A DNA stretch of 64,000 nucleotides from assembly GCF_015644725.1 (NCBI RefSeq), contig NZ_CP064795.1, positions 1,424,501-1,488,500 of the forward strand. The letters run 5' to 3'. The notes beneath the pieces are model-generated. The model was not told the origin of the DNA. It searched no databases and saw nothing but the letters and a program-made list of their open reading frames with translations. Made by a program: the position numbers and the translations under genes. Below are positions 39,273 to 49,465 of this stretch, piece after piece (position 1 is the stretch's first letter; each line of letters opens with the position of its first letter). Source of the stretch: Salinimonas marina (GTDB lineage Bacteria; Pseudomonadota; Gammaproteobacteria; Enterobacterales; Alteromonadaceae).

Positions 39273-40763
39273 ATGAGTATTAAAGGGTTATTCTTAGCGG
39301 CAACCACCCTGGGATCGTTTCAGACGTTTGCCGACAGCGTCTGGACGCCGGTGATACAACACGACCTTACGCATATTTACACCACTGTTAAAGATAACCA
39401 CCCTGAGTATGTTGATACACAAAATGACTATTTCAGGCAGTGGCTTGAACAGGGATACCAGCAAGGATTAAAAAATGCTGAGGCCGCTGAATCGCTTAAT
39501 GATGCGATGACCCTCATTAGCACCTATGTTGCCGGTTTTGCCGATGGTCACTTTTTTTTGCATCTGAACTACCAACCAAAAACGATAAAATGGGCAGGCA
39601 TTCAAATACGACGTTTTGGTTACGACTACCGGGTTGATTACACCGACAGTTCATTTTCTGCATCAATGCCTGCACACCGGGCAAGGCTGGTTTCGTGTGA
39701 TGGTCAGCTGGCTGAAGACATCATGAACAATGAGGTACTCAAGGCTCGCTTCAATGCCCCTGACCTGAACTCAGCCAAAGTACGATACGCGCCAATGCTT
39801 CTGGCCGATGACGGTCTGGGACAGCGCACGTACTTCAGTCACTGCCGCTTTGAACACAATGAAAAAAACCGCGACTACACACTTGAATGGAAGACCGTTT
39901 TAGTCAGTGACTACACTCAAAAGACCACCTCGCCATTTACCCCGCCTGACTACAGTTTTACCATTGTAGCGCGAGACAAGTATTGGATTACCCTGCCGGG
40001 CTTTTCTCCGGATAATAACGAGAAGGACACATTGCGCAGCATTTTTAAGAAGATCGCCGCGGTGCGCACCACTGCCAGTCATTTTGTAGTGGATGTGAGA
40101 GGCAATGGTGGCGGTAATTCTCAATGGGGGGTGGAGGCAGCGAAAGCATTGTATGGTGACGCTTTTATTGAAAAATATCAGCAAGCACATTCTGATGAAA
40201 GCTATGCGTTGTGGCGGGTGAGTAATGACAATATCCAATACCTGCACAATGCTTTACCGGGGATAGAAGAGCAATTTGGTAAAGCCAGTGAGGCATACAC
40301 TGCCTTTACCGCGCTGGTGGCTAATATGAAAAGGACACTTGAGCAGGGAGATAAATTAATCCGGCAAGGAGGCGAAACGTCTTCAGTGCAATCTGCGTCT
40401 ATCAAATCGTCAGCCGAGGCGTCGTCCACGTTACCGGCTGCCGCCACCCAGGCGAAAATTTTGTTTGTTACCGACTCCAGATGTGGCAGTGCCTGTCTTG
40501 ACTTTGTAGATTTAATGCTGGGATTACCTAATGTGGTACATGTTGGGCACGAAACCAGCGCCGATACTGTGTATACGGATGTTCGTCCGGGGCAACTGCC
40601 CAGTGGCCTGGGGCGCTATTCCCTGGCGCAAAAGGTATACCGGGACCGGCCGCGAAAGCACAATGAAAGCTATGTACCAACGCATTTTTATCCTGGTGAT
40701 ATTGGCAACGCTGACAGGTTAAAACAATGGCTGTTTGAGGAAGGGGTTGAACCGTTGCAGTAG
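39273..40763 (+). CDS. Exported S41-like (tail-specific protease family) peptidase
   Basis: A 496-residue protein with an N-terminal export signal (LFLAATTLGSFQTFADS). The C-terminal half shows an S41-like core: FVVDVRGNGGGNSQWG and the segment ILFVTDSRCGSACLDFVDLM, where Ser in CGSAC is the predicted nucleophile, then TSADTVYTDVRPGQLPSGLG. The N-terminal domain is not recognised. No PDZ domain is visible. It may process periplasmic peptides, but the general lysine of the dyad is not certain. It has its own upstream gap of about 120 bases after the terminator. Confidence 0.8.
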   Translation: MSIKGLFLAATTLGSFQTFADSVWTPVIQHDLTHIYTTVKDNHPEYVDTQNDYFRQWLEQGYQQGLKNAEAAESLNDAMTLISTYVAGFADGHFFLHLNYQPKTIKWAGIQIRRFGYDYRVDYTDSSFSASMPAHRARLVSCDGQLAEDIMNNEVLKARFNAPDLNSAKVRYAPMLLADDGLGQRTYFSHCRFEHNEKNRDYTLEWKTVLVSDYTQKTTSPFTPPDYSFTIVARDKYWITLPGFSPDNNEKDTLRSIFKKIAAVRTTASHFVVDVRGNGGGNSQWGVEAAKALYGDAFIEKYQQAHSDESYALWRVSNDNIQYLHNALPGIEEQFGKASEAYTAFTALVANMKRTLEQGDKLIRQGGETSSVQSASIKSSAEASSTLPAAATQAKILFVTDSRCGSACLDFVDLMLGLPNVVHVGHETSADTVYTDVRPGQLPSGLGRYSLAQKVYRDRPRKHNESYVPTHFYPGDIGNADRLKQWLFEEGVEPLQ

Positions 40764-40841
40764 TTTATTCAGGCGGTATCGAGGATGAGCGCCTTACGGT
40801 TTGTGGGACAACATGTACAAATAAGGGTGCTATAACGGGAT

Positions 40842-40860
40842 GCGGCCCCGGAGGGGCCGC
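40842..40860. terminator. GC-rich hairpin between convergent genes
   Basis: GCGGCCCC, GGA and GGGGCCGC form an eight-base-pair stem between the stops of the S41-like gene and the DUF3718 gene. A T tract is missing, so its role as a terminator is uncertain. Confidence 0.4.
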
Positions 40861-40923
40861 GGAGTGCGGGCGAACCCGCTACCATGTTGAAATGATTACA
40901 TGGTGCAACATCCTGGCGCAAGC

Positions 40924-41319
40924 CTAGATGCGTTGTTGAATTTCGCTGGCGATAGGGCTGGTCTGAAAACCATTTTCCGCAATCCATGCCTGTAGTGTTT
41001 TACCATCTGACTCAGGATTTTGTAGCTCACGTGAAGGCATTTTCTTAACCAGCAGTGTACCAACCTCAACTGAGTTGCTTTGAATCGCCGTGCGAATCAG
41101 GCTTTGGCCATTGCACGAAATTCCAGAATAATAATCGTGTAGCTTCAGACGGTAATCTGATTGTACCGCACGCATTTTTTTGCGCAGTTCGCCTTTATCA
41201 TCTGCTTCTACGATAGTGCAGATATTAGCCAGAGCATTTTCGATGCTGGCGTTGGCCGTGCCGCAGAACAATAGTGACGCTGCAGCGATAGATAGAGATG
41301 CTTTAACAATTTTCAACAT
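40924..41319 (-). CDS. DUF3718 domain protein, exported
   Basis: A 131-residue protein with a signal peptide (SLSIAAASLLFCGTANA). The mature part shows the DUF3718 pattern: ICTIVEADDKGELRKKM, then CNGQSLIRTA with two conserved cysteines that could form a disulfide. The family is found in Alteromonadales and related groups and has no established function. The C-terminal 40 residues after the domain are not recognised. It is monocistronic and faces the S41-like gene. Confidence 0.85.
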   Translation of the reverse strand: MLKIVKASLSIAAASLLFCGTANASIENALANICTIVEADDKGELRKKMRAVQSDYRLKLHDYYSGISCNGQSLIRTAIQSNSVEVGTLLVKKMPSRELQNPESDGKTLQAWIAENGFQTSPIASEIQQRI

Positions 41320-42329
41320 GGTTACATCCTTTGTGAGAAAGTTCGTTCCGAAGACGGTGTGTTTGTTCGGGAGCTATTAGAAGCGATCTTATCGTTCAGA
41401 AAAACAGCAACGGCGATACTAAGGTATGCAGGATGATAACGTAAAGGCCCAATTTCATTAAGGTTAAAATGTAAACAATTGAAAAATAAGAGATATGTAG
41501 TATACGTAAATGGTAGCATGTTTTGGTTATTTTGTATTATCTATCCTATTTCAAATAATAAAGTGCTAATTATATCTTTCCTTGGATTGCGCGCACGCAC
41601 AGACCGGCCTTACCAGTATAGATCTTCACACCCTGGCGGGACGCTTAAGAGATACCCATAGCCATCAAAAGATTGTTTGCAAGGGGGCAAATAAATGAGA
41701 CCTGTTGGCGTGGGCGGCGGTTTGGGTGGGTCTTGGCAGTAAACCCTGCCCGTAGGGCCGGGCCAGTTACAGGACATGGTGAGACAGTGTTCGTGACCCG
41801 CATTGCCTCCGGTATCTTGTTTTTTCCAGGCTTACCTTTCCAGCTAGTGGTTCGAGCATTTTAGGGGGCACCGTGGCAGACCCGCGCCCGGCAGCCCTGG
41901 TATAGAAAAGCTGGTGTAGGAAGCCCGGTATAGAAAGCCCGGTATAAGCAGCCGGTAGAGTAATGCGGGCAATGTGAGAGGCGAATCTATTGGTGCTGCA
42001 AGGTTTTGCAGACGCCGCCACGGGCCGGGATAACCATTCGCGCGCGGCTGTTAACGCCACCCTTTGGACGTACCGGCGTTGCCTGCCAACAAGCGTCCTG
42101 CTGCTACCGCAAGCATCAGTCATTCACTCACAATGCCTAACATGAGCTAACGGTGCTCCGACGGTTCTGATATACGTCCTCCGCTGGTGTACTGGTTAAC
42201 CCGGCCAGGTGTTTTACTGAAACGGAAACTGAAATGGCAATAAAAACGGCGACGGCACCGCACCATAAAATTAAGGCTTGCACGTAGCCCGTACAGGGTA
42301 GGCGCAGCAGCTGCGGTAGACAGGCCGCT
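41320..42329. other. Noncoding gap with degenerate short repeats
   Basis: About 1 kb between two minus-strand genes. At 41893-41957 the word GCCCGGTATAGAAA and variants recur several times (GCCCTGGTATAG, GCCCGGTATAGA, GCCCGGTATAAG, GCCGGTAGAG). Open frames at 41767-42123 and 42137-42460 on the minus strand were examined, but neither has a recognisable family or consistent start; the area may be gene remnants. The DUF3718 promoter should lie near 41330-41480. Confidence 0.5.
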
Positions 42330-43292
42330 CTAGTGGGGCTGATAGGCACGGGCCACATCCATAATCTGCTCGCGCATCCAGATATGGGCCTGGTCATGAT
42401 CGGCACTGACATGCCAATATAGAAAATACTCAATAGGAGGCAGCTCGAACGGCATATCATAAATAGCTAAATCATAGTGTTTTGCTAAATGATAGGGCAT
42501 ACAGGTAATTAAATCGGTTTTCACCACCGTACTTGGAACCGTGAGAAAGTGTTGCCCCCGCATCACAATACGTCTGCGTTTGCCGAGTTTATCTAATGCC
42601 ACATCAATTGGTCCCGGCCCGGTTTTACGTTGGGAGACATTGATATGGCCGAGTTTTAAAAAGGTTTCCAGGCTTAAGCCGTCGGCCAGCGCTGGATGAT
42701 TTTTACGCGCCAATACCACAAGGTTGTCATCAGCAATTTTTTGTTTACACAGGTGCGGATCGGCAAAAGTGGAGGCGTCGGCGAAAAAATCGAGACTGCC
42801 GCTGGCCATCGCAGAGACAATATTAGCCCGGCTTACATCATAGTTTGTCAGGCTGATCCCAGGCGCCACATCCTGTAACTGTGCCATTAATCGCGGCATG
42901 ATACTGACTTCCAGTAAATCCCGGCTGGCAAAGTTGAAAGCCTTTTCGGAGGTCAGTGGATTAAACACATGGCTTTCCTGCACACTGGTGCGCAATAGCT
43001 TCAAGGCTTCTCGGGCCGGCACAATGATATTTTGTGCCACCGGCGTGGGTGTCATGCTATGGCCAGTTCGCACAAACAGTGGATCGTTAAGCATATCCCG
43101 CAGCCGGGACAGTGAATTACTCACCGCCGGCTGAGTGATACACAGAACATCGGCGGCTTTCGTCAGACTTCCGGCGGTGTAAATGGCGTCAAATACCGCA
43201 AACAGATTCAGATCTATCCGGTTTAAGTTTACCGGTAACGCAGAACGCATTTTTTCCACTGCCCTATATCCCTGGTTAGTTTTATTAATCAC
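42330..43292 (-). CDS. LysR-family transcriptional regulator
   Basis: A 320-residue protein. The N-terminal winged helix-turn-helix is clear (NLNRIDLNLFAVFDAIYTAGSLTKAADVLCITQPAVSNSLSRLR). The C-terminal part is a LysR substrate-binding domain, of the type close to NodD/NahR-like regulators. Either M1 at 43292 or M15 at 43250 could be the start; the second gives the commoner length. No target gene is adjacent: it is separated from neighbours by long gaps on both sides, so its regulon is unknown. Confidence 0.9.
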   Translation of the reverse strand: MINKTNQGYRAVEKMRSALPVNLNRIDLNLFAVFDAIYTAGSLTKAADVLCITQPAVSNSLSRLRDMLNDPLFVRTGHSMTPTPVAQNIIVPAREALKLLRTSVQESHVFNPLTSEKAFNFASRDLLEVSIMPRLMAQLQDVAPGISLTNYDVSRANIVSAMASGSLDFFADASTFADPHLCKQKIADDNLVVLARKNHPALADGLSLETFLKLGHINVSQRKTGPGPIDVALDKLGKRRRIVMRGQHFLTVPSTVVKTDLITCMPYHLAKHYDLAIYDMPFELPPIEYFLYWHVSADHDQAHIWMREQIMDVARAYQPH

Positions 43293-43449
43293 TGTATTTT
43301 ATTAATAAAAGGCCTGAACATTCAACAGCCTGATAACACATTTCGGTCTAACAGGGGCGTAGGCGGGTTAAATCAGAAAATTGTTGAGGCGTTTTTAAAA
43401 AAGGTAGCGCGCTAAAGCGCCGAAGGAAAAGAAATAGAATAATACAAGA

Positions 43450-43490
43450 AAAGCAAAAAAATAGGCGAGCACCACCTGGGGTGCTCGCCT
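43450..43490 (-). terminator. Intrinsic terminator after the entericidin-like gene
   Basis: On the minus strand AGGCGAGCACCCC and its complement make a stem around a short loop, followed by ATTTTTTTGCTTTT. It lies 20 bases after the stop of the small lipoprotein gene. Confidence 0.9.
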
Positions 43491-43509
43491 GAGTCAAATA
43501 CTGAAGTAC

Positions 43510-43677
43510 TTAGTTTGATGCATCGTCGGCAGTTTCAGAAATTTCCTCGCCCGCTGATTCGATGTCTTCACCAGCGCCTTCCATTGTGGCACAACCCGTC
43601 AGCAACGAAGATAGGAATGCCGCCAGCACGACAAAATAACGGGCATTTAGCATTTTGGTGTTTTGCAGTGATTTCAT
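43510..43677 (-). CDS. Entericidin-like small lipoprotein
   Basis: A 55-residue protein, too short for usual length cut-offs. The N terminus is a lipoprotein signal ending LLTGC (Cys29), followed by the entericidin motif ATMEGAGEDIESAGEEI. Entericidins A and B are small membrane lipoproteins with stress-related and bacteriolytic or protective roles in E. coli; here only the family resemblance is shown. The start at 43677 is 24 bases after the stop of the MscS gene on the same strand, so it is probably cotranscribed with that osmotic-stress channel. A terminator follows. Confidence 0.85.
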   Translation of the reverse strand: MKSLQNTKMLNARYFVVLAAFLSSLLTGCATMEGAGEDIESAGEEISETADDASN

Positions 43678-43701
43678 GATTTATTTCCTTCTAGAGTGAT
43701 T

Positions 43702-44688
43702 TTAATTGTCTGCTTCAGCATTATCCGCATCATCAGACGGGTTACTACTGGTACCCCTGGTTGCGGTGGTACCGTTATCTGAGTGAGTTTCAGACTTTCT
43801 GGAACTCAGCATCGTATTCAGTTTTTCGCCCCGTTTGGCATCAAAATCCAGTGTCCGAATGGGGAAGGGGATCAAAATGTCAGCTTCATTCAGGGTCCGT
43901 TGAATCGTCACAATGGCATCGTGACGTGCCTCCATAAACCCGGTTTCACCCGGGTAAGTAATCCAGAACCACACCAGCAGATTAATACTGGAATCACCAA
44001 ATCCTTCGGCATAAACCGTGGTTTCGTCTTTCTTTATTACGTAATCTTTTGCATTTAGTGCTTCTGTTAATATGTCTCTGGCCCGTGCAGGATCATCAGC
44101 ATAGGAAATACCTACCGGAATTTCTATCCGGCGAACACCCAATACCGAGTAGTTGGTCATGATGTTGCGAAACAGTATTTTATTCGGAATGATTTCCCGT
44201 TGACCATGAAACGTCTGCACCAAAGTATTTCTTAAATTGATGGACTCCACATTACCAAATACACCCTCGGCGCTGATCACGTCGCCAATTTCGAAGGGCT
44301 TGCGAATGCCCATGGCGATACCGGCAATAAAGTTTTCAGTCAGATCCTGAAAGGCAAAGCCAATCGCCAGGCCTACAATCCCGGCGCCCGCCAGCAACGA
44401 AGTCACCGTCCCTTGTAAACCCACAAAGTCCAGGGCAATAAAGACCCCGGCGGCCAAAATCACAACTTTAGCGATGGCGGTAATGAGGTCGGCGATTTGT
44501 CTGGACTCGAAGGTGCGCCGAAGAATTTTTTGAATGACATTACCTGCGACCTTGGCCAGGATGCCAAAGAACACAGCGATAAAAATTGCCACGACAATAT
44601 TGGGCAAGTGCTTGATGCCTTCTTTAAGCCAGGTTTCCAGCTTGCCGTTGATCAGCGAATATACTTCGTTTATTCGTGGAATATCCAT
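43702..44688 (-). CDS. MscS-family mechanosensitive ion channel
   Basis: A 328-residue small-conductance mechanosensitive channel. Three N-terminal membrane segments are followed by the pore-lining helix with GLAIGFAFQDLTENFIAGI and the DVISAEGVFGNVESINLRNT beta domain. It would open on hypo-osmotic shock to let solutes out. I choose ATG 44688 (MDIPRINEV) because GAGGAG lies five bases upstream; the TTG four codons earlier is weaker. The C-terminal tail is Ser/Thr-rich. The gene is followed at 24 bases by an entericidin-like lipoprotein gene, a plausible stress-related pair. Confidence 0.93.
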   Translation of the reverse strand: MDIPRINEVYSLINGKLETWLKEGIKHLPNIVVAIFIAVFFGILAKVAGNVIQKILRRTFESRQIADLITAIAKVVILAAGVFIALDFVGLQGTVTSLLAGAGIVGLAIGFAFQDLTENFIAGIAMGIRKPFEIGDVISAEGVFGNVESINLRNTLVQTFHGQREIIPNKILFRNIMTNYSVLGVRRIEIPVGISYADDPARARDILTEALNAKDYVIKKDETTVYAEGFGDSSINLLVWFWITYPGETGFMEARHDAIVTIQRTLNEADILIPFPIRTLDFDAKRGEKLNTMLSSRKSETHSDNGTTATRGTSSNPSDDADNAEADN

Positions 44689-45011
44689 GGGACTCCTCAA
44701 TGGTTACCTTTGCTGGCCTGCGCAGCCATGGTTCAATAATAGTTCCTGCCTGTGAGTTTTTACTAAGTTTCTGTTTATGAGGACTAATTTGAATAGTAGC
44801 TACGCATTATTTCCCCAAAAGTTTTATCCAAACGAGAAAATCATCCTGTGGGGGAAGATTTAGCCTGCTAACGGTCTTATAAACGAGGATGTAAAGATAA
44901 ATGAGCGGCGTGAGTAAAAAAGGTCATGGCCTCGACGGTCAGGAAGTCGCATCCAAAGCACAGATTTGCTACAAAAGATAAAGCCTAAGTACAAAGCGGG
45001 AGAATAAGGTT

Positions 45012-45317
45012 GTGTCTCAAAAAATGACAGAAGAACAAATCAACGGTGCGCTTGAACAATTAAATAATCAAATTAGTGATGACACCCGTTGGGTACGTGA
45101 GGGCGACACCATCAAAAAAACCTTTGTGTTTAAAAGTTTTATCCGGGCGTTTGGCTGGATGTCGCAAATTGCTATCTGGGCAGAAAAACTGCGTCACCAC
45201 CCTGAATGGTTCAATGTGTATAACAAAGTCGACGTCACCCTTACCACTCACGATGTCGAAGGGTTGAGCGAACTCGACTTTAAACTGGCAGAAAAAATGG
45301 AAAAATTTGGCCGTTAA
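45012..45317 (+). CDS. phhB: Pterin-4a-carbinolamine dehydratase
   Basis: A 101-residue protein of the PhhB/DCoH family that dehydrates 4a-hydroxytetrahydrobiopterin after aromatic amino acid hydroxylation. The active-site motif HHPEW at residues 61-65 and [13 protein letters not shown] confirm the family. The start is GTG at 45012 with GGGAG ahead; an ATG four codons later is also possible. No phenylalanine hydroxylase gene is visible in the window, so its partner is elsewhere or it serves another pterin. Confidence 0.92.
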   Translation: MSQKMTEEQINGALEQLNNQISDDTRWVREGDTIKKTFVFKSFIRAFGWMSQIAIWAEKLRHHPEWFNVYNKVDVTLTTHDVEGLSELDFKLAEKMEKFGR

Positions 45318-45411
45318 AGCACAATGCTGATTAAAACCGCGGGATTAGTAATCAATCTGAGCAATTATTCTGCGGTTAGTAAAAAACTAACTAAATAAAC
45401 CAATCAGGGGC

Positions 45412-45439
45412 TTGCCAAGCATTAGTCCCTATGTATAAT
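45412..45439 (+). promoter_or_regulatory. Sigma-70 promoter of the initiator tRNA cluster
   Basis: TTGCCA at 45412-45417 and a perfect TATAAT at 45434-45439 are separated by 16 bases, 57 bases ahead of the first tRNA. The bases after the -10 box (ACGCACC) are fairly GC-rich, as in growth-rate-controlled stable RNA promoters. Confidence 0.8.
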
Positions 45440-45496
45440 ACGCACCACTTGAGCGGAGCAGGTCACCAGGACCACACGTTCAAATGATAGTTCGGA

Positions 45497-45573
<77 letters not shown>

Positions 45574-45646
45574 AACATCTGATTGAACAAAATACAGGTT
45601 CAGTCGTAGTAGTATCTAGCAACATTATGTTGTAAAAAGTTTCTGG

Positions 45647-45723
<77 letters not shown>

Positions 45724-45754
45724 TTTTCATAATCCAGAAATTAACCAGTTCAGA

Positions 45755-45831
<77 letters not shown>

Positions 45832-45837
45832 CATTTG

Positions 45838-45867
45838 AAGCCACTCAATTTGAGTGGCTTTTTTTGT
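45838..45867 (+). terminator. Intrinsic terminator of the tRNA cluster
   Basis: AAGCCACTCAA, a short TT-containing loop and TTGAGTGGCTT are followed by TTTTTT. Confidence 0.94.
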
Positions 45868-46114
45868 ATCTGGTGTTTTATTTTACCAGCCCTTGGCCTT
45901 AAAAGTACCAATGGGTATTGGTCTGCACACGCTTTAGCAAATCTTCATACCTCAGTTGTGCCTCACAGTTGATACAGTGGCAGCATTGATTCAATGTGCT
46001 TATGTGATTATTGATCTATCTTTGAAACGATGCCGGTTGCCTTAAGCGGGGACAGCAATCAGCGTTGAGTTTCAAAGTGCTCATCAGTCTTATCTAAAAG
46101 GATGTTCAGACAAT

Positions 46115-49100
46115 ATGCAATTTGTCGATTGGGTAGTGAACTTTTTTCAGGTTTCGCCAAACGCGTTAGTCCTCACAGGCTCCTATTCGGCCTCGTTAAT
46201 TGGCCTGTCTCTTACCATCGCTATCTTTGCTTCCTTTATGGCGTTTACCGTGGCGCATCAGGCTGCAACCGCCGCCAGTCGTTTGCAAAAGCAACTGCTG
46301 TTATTAGTGGGGAGTATGGCTTTAGGGGTGGGGATCTGGGGCATGCATTTTGTTGGCATGCTGGCCTTTGATTTATCTACCCCGGTACAATATGACTTGC
46401 GAAATACTTTTTTGTCCTTCATTCCCGGCTGGTTGGCTGCATGGGTCGCGTTAAGCCTGTTAACCAGTAAAACCATTCATCTGCGACAAATATTAATGGG
46501 CGGGTTTTTAACCGGCGCGGGCATCGGCTCTATGCATTATACCGGTATGGCGGCGATGGAGATGGCCCCATTACTAAAATACAACGCCACTGTGTTTGGT
46601 CTTTCTATCATTGTTGCCGTGGTGCTGGCGATGCTGGCCATCTGGATCCGGTTCGGTCTGGCCCGGGTGCAGCGACTTTCCGGAGCGCATTATCGGGTGA
46701 TTGGTGCTGCCAGTGTGGTCATGGGCCTGGCCATCGGTGCCATGCATTATACCGGCATGTCAGCCGCGCGTTTTGTCGCCCCAGCCGGGGTTGATTTGCC
46801 TCAGCAGCAGGGACATATTTCTGTGTTACTGGCCGCTATGGTGGCTTTTTTGATCGTGGTTTTTATTGCCGTGGTGCTGGGCGTCAGTGTCCTGGTTAAA
46901 TACCGAAATGCTTCAAAAGAAGCCAAGCAAAGTCAGCGTACCCTGTTAGCAATGATGGATACCGCGGTAGATGGCATCCTTACATTTGATGGTCGCGGTA
47001 AAATACTGAATGCCAACCCGGCTGTGTGCGAGATTACCGGTTACAGTCGCGAAGAACTGCTAAACCAGAATGTCCGTTTGTTGATTCCCGAAAACCGGCG
47101 TCGTATCTACGATCCGGCACTTGACGCTAATAAGCTCAATAGCCTGAAAAGTAAAATTATGAATGGCAACCAGGATCGTCAGGCCTTGCATAAAAACGGC
47201 CACCTGGTGCCTATTCGAGTTGGCGTTGGACACACCAAAGTGGCTGACAAGGATTATTATGTAGCGTTTTTAAGCGACATCCGTGAACGCATCAGTATGG
47301 AAAAACAGCTACGCAGTAACGAAGCAAAGTTTCGGTCCTTTTTTGATAATGTCCCCGGTCTGGCTTACCGGTGCCTGGATGAACCCGGTGGGCCGATGTT
47401 ATTTGTTACTGATGCTATTAAAGCCATGACCGGTTATCCGGCCAGTGACTTTGTGTTACCCAATCCTCGCCGTAGCTTTTTAGATTTGTATCATCCGGAT
47501 GACTTGCCGACCATTGCTAAAGCTAACGGCAACAAAAAAACATTTGTTCTTGAGTATCGCATAATACATCGAGATGGCTCGATTCGCTGGTTTCGGGAGC
47601 AGGGCGTCGCGGTGCAAAGTGAAGAAGAAAATGTGCGATGGCTTGATGGGTTCATCTTTGATATCACTGAGCGCCGTACCATGGAAAATGAATTGGTTCA
47701 GGCGAAGGTCGCCGCCGAGCAAGCAGCGTCTGCGCGTTCCTCGTTTTTAGCCAATATGAGCCATGAAATCAGAACGCCGATGAATGCGATTATTGGCTTT
47801 AGTGACCTGATGTTGCATGAAGCCCTAAACAAAGAACAGCACAAGCATGTGGTAACAATCAACCGCTCTGCCCGTTCGTTGTTGCACCTGTTAAACGATA
47901 TTCTGGACAGCGCCAAACTGGATAAAGGCAAGTTGGATCTGGATCTTCGTAATTTTGTCTTAACTGAAGAAGTCGATACGGTCGTCAGTACGTTCTGGCT
48001 GGAAGCCAAGCGAAAGTCGCTGGAGCTTGAAATTGTTATGGAAGACGGCTTGGAACCGGTGTACAACGGCGCGCCTGAAAGAATACGTCAGGTGCTGGGT
48101 AACCTTATCAATAATGCGGTTAAATTTACCGAACAAGGCAGTATTACGTTAAAGGTTGGTCCGGCTAAATCTGGGTTTATCGGGTTTACTATTCGCGATA
48201 CGGGGATAGGAATGAGCAAAGAACAACTGGCACGGGTTTTTGATGCCTTTGCCCAGGCCGATGCTACCATGAGCCGCAAATTTGGCGGAACCGGCTTAGG
48301 CACCACCATCAGTAAACAACTGGTAGAGCTGATGGGCGGCAGGATTTCAGCTAAAAGTGAACCAGGCCACGGCAGTGAGTTTTATTTTGAGTTGCCGCTG
48401 GCTGCGGCCAATGCTGATGAGCGCTGCATCAGTGATAGTGAGCTGGAGGTTCCGGCCCAGCACATTTTGGTAGTCGATGACATCCGCCAGAACATCGATC
48501 TGATATGCCTGTTACTCAAGCGCCACGGCCATTCGACCGAAGTAGCCCGAAATGGTCAGGAAGCGCTGGACTTAATGGCCTGCCGCGATTTCGATTTGGT
48601 GTTAATGGATTTACAGATGCCGGTACTCGATGGCCTTAGCGCAGCACGTCAACGCCGAGAATATGAACGTCAGAACCAGCTGCCACAATTGCCTTTTATT
48701 GCGCTTACCGCCAGCGTTCTGGTGCAGGATAAAAACGCGGCGATGAATGCCGGTATGGAAGGCTTTGCTAACAAGCCGATTGATTATGAGCAGTTAAATC
48801 GGGAAATGGCCCGGGTGCTGGGACTGATTGAAGACCTTCCGCTGTCACCAACTGAACAGCCGCAAAACGATACCGATATGCAAATGGTAGACTGGGCTAA
48901 AGGCGAGCTGTTATGGGGCAACCAAGGGGCCCATGTTGAAGAAATACGTCGTTTTTTAAACGGTTTTGATATGGCCTTTTCAAGTTTGCAAAATGCGGTG
49001 GCGACCGGAGATACCCAGGCCATAAAATCGATAAGCCACTCATTAAAAGGAGTGACCGGTAATCTTGGGTTGAATATGCTGATGACCAGTTTCAGGCAAT

Positions 49101-49465
49101 TAGAGCAAAGTGCCTCACACTCTGGTAAAGCCCAGGATTTGTTGGATATGGCAGCCATTCAGGTGAAGTACCTTCACAATGAGCCTGCGCTTATTAAACC
49201 AGCTCAACCAGCAGGTCGGGACGGGCAGTTTGATGCAGAGACGTTGTACGAGGCCTTGCAAATACTGCACACCAGCGTCATCCAAAACCAGGTGAATGAA
49301 GTGCACCTTGAAGCACTACAAGCCATGCCTGCGGGGGAGTTTGCCTCGCAACTTCAAAGTGTGCTGACCGACATTGATGATTTTGAATTTGAACACGCCG
49401 CAAATAAATTGACAGTCTTGCTAGGGAAGTTGCAGGAAGTAGCACATGAGGAACAACCATGCTAA
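46115..49465 (+). CDS. MHYT-PAS hybrid sensor histidine kinase with receiver and Hpt domains
   Basis: A 1116-residue membrane kinase. The N-terminal seven-segment MHYT sensor shows the repeated motif in its three copies (GMHFVGM, SMHYTGM, AMHYTGM), proposed in this family to bind copper and sense gases. Two PAS domains follow (about 275-390 and 400-520), then HisKA with the phospho-acceptor His550 in ANMSHEIRTPMN, an HATPase domain with DTGIGMSKEQL and GGTGLGT, a receiver with Asp832 in VLMDLQMP and an Hpt domain with His975 in SHSLKG. This supports an intramolecular His-Asp-His relay. The gene overlaps the following HD-GYP response regulator by seven bases, so that protein is its likely output. 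It lies between the tRNA cluster and rimP. Confidence 0.94.
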   Translation: MQFVDWVVNFFQVSPNALVLTGSYSASLIGLSLTIAIFASFMAFTVAHQAATAASRLQKQLLLLVGSMALGVGIWGMHFVGMLAFDLSTPVQYDLRNTFLSFIPGWLAAWVALSLLTSKTIHLRQILMGGFLTGAGIGSMHYTGMAAMEMAPLLKYNATVFGLSIIVAVVLAMLAIWIRFGLARVQRLSGAHYRVIGAASVVMGLAIGAMHYTGMSAARFVAPAGVDLPQQQGHISVLLAAMVAFLIVVFIAVVLGVSVLVKYRNASKEAKQSQRTLLAMMDTAVDGILTFDGRGKILNANPAVCEITGYSREELLNQNVRLLIPENRRRIYDPALDANKLNSLKSKIMNGNQDRQALHKNGHLVPIRVGVGHTKVADKDYYVAFLSDIRERISMEKQLRSNEAKFRSFFDNVPGLAYRCLDEPGGPMLFVTDAIKAMTGYPASDFVLPNPRRSFLDLYHPDDLPTIAKANGNKKTFVLEYRIIHRDGSIRWFREQGVAVQSEEENVRWLDGFIFDITERRTMENELVQAKVAAEQAASARSSFLANMSHEIRTPMNAIIGFSDLMLHEALNKEQHKHVVTINRSARSLLHLLNDILDSAKLDKGKLDLDLRNFVLTEEVDTVVSTFWLEAKRKSLELEIVMEDGLEPVYNGAPERIRQVLGNLINNAVKFTEQGSITLKVGPAKSGFIGFTIRDTGIGMSKEQLARVFDAFAQADATMSRKFGGTGLGTTISKQLVELMGGRISAKSEPGHGSEFYFELPLAAANADERCISDSELEVPAQHILVVDDIRQNIDLICLLLKRHGHSTEVARNGQEALDLMACRDFDLVLMDLQMPVLDGLSAARQRREYERQNQLPQLPFIALTASVLVQDKNAAMNAGMEGFANKPIDYEQLNREMARVLGLIEDLPLSPTEQPQNDTDMQMVDWAKGELLWGNQGAHVEEIRRFLNGFDMAFSSLQNAVATGDTQAIKSISHSLKGVTGNLGLNMLMTSFRQLEQSASHSGKAQDLLDMAAIQVKYLHNEPALIKPAQPAGRDGQFDAETLYEALQILHTSVIQNQVNEVHLEALQAMPAGEFASQLQSVLTDIDDFEFEHAANKLTVLLGKLQEVAHEEQPC

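Noticed and set aside
41767-42460. Minus-strand open frames of 118 and 107 codons upstream of and overlapping the LysR gene
   Set aside because: Composition and start context do not look like protein; one is a shadow of the LysR gene and both lie in repeat-rich DNA.
44901-44981. A 26-codon open frame before phhB with GAGGATG upstream
   Set aside because: Too short and without a recognisable family; could be a leader peptide but nothing else supports it.
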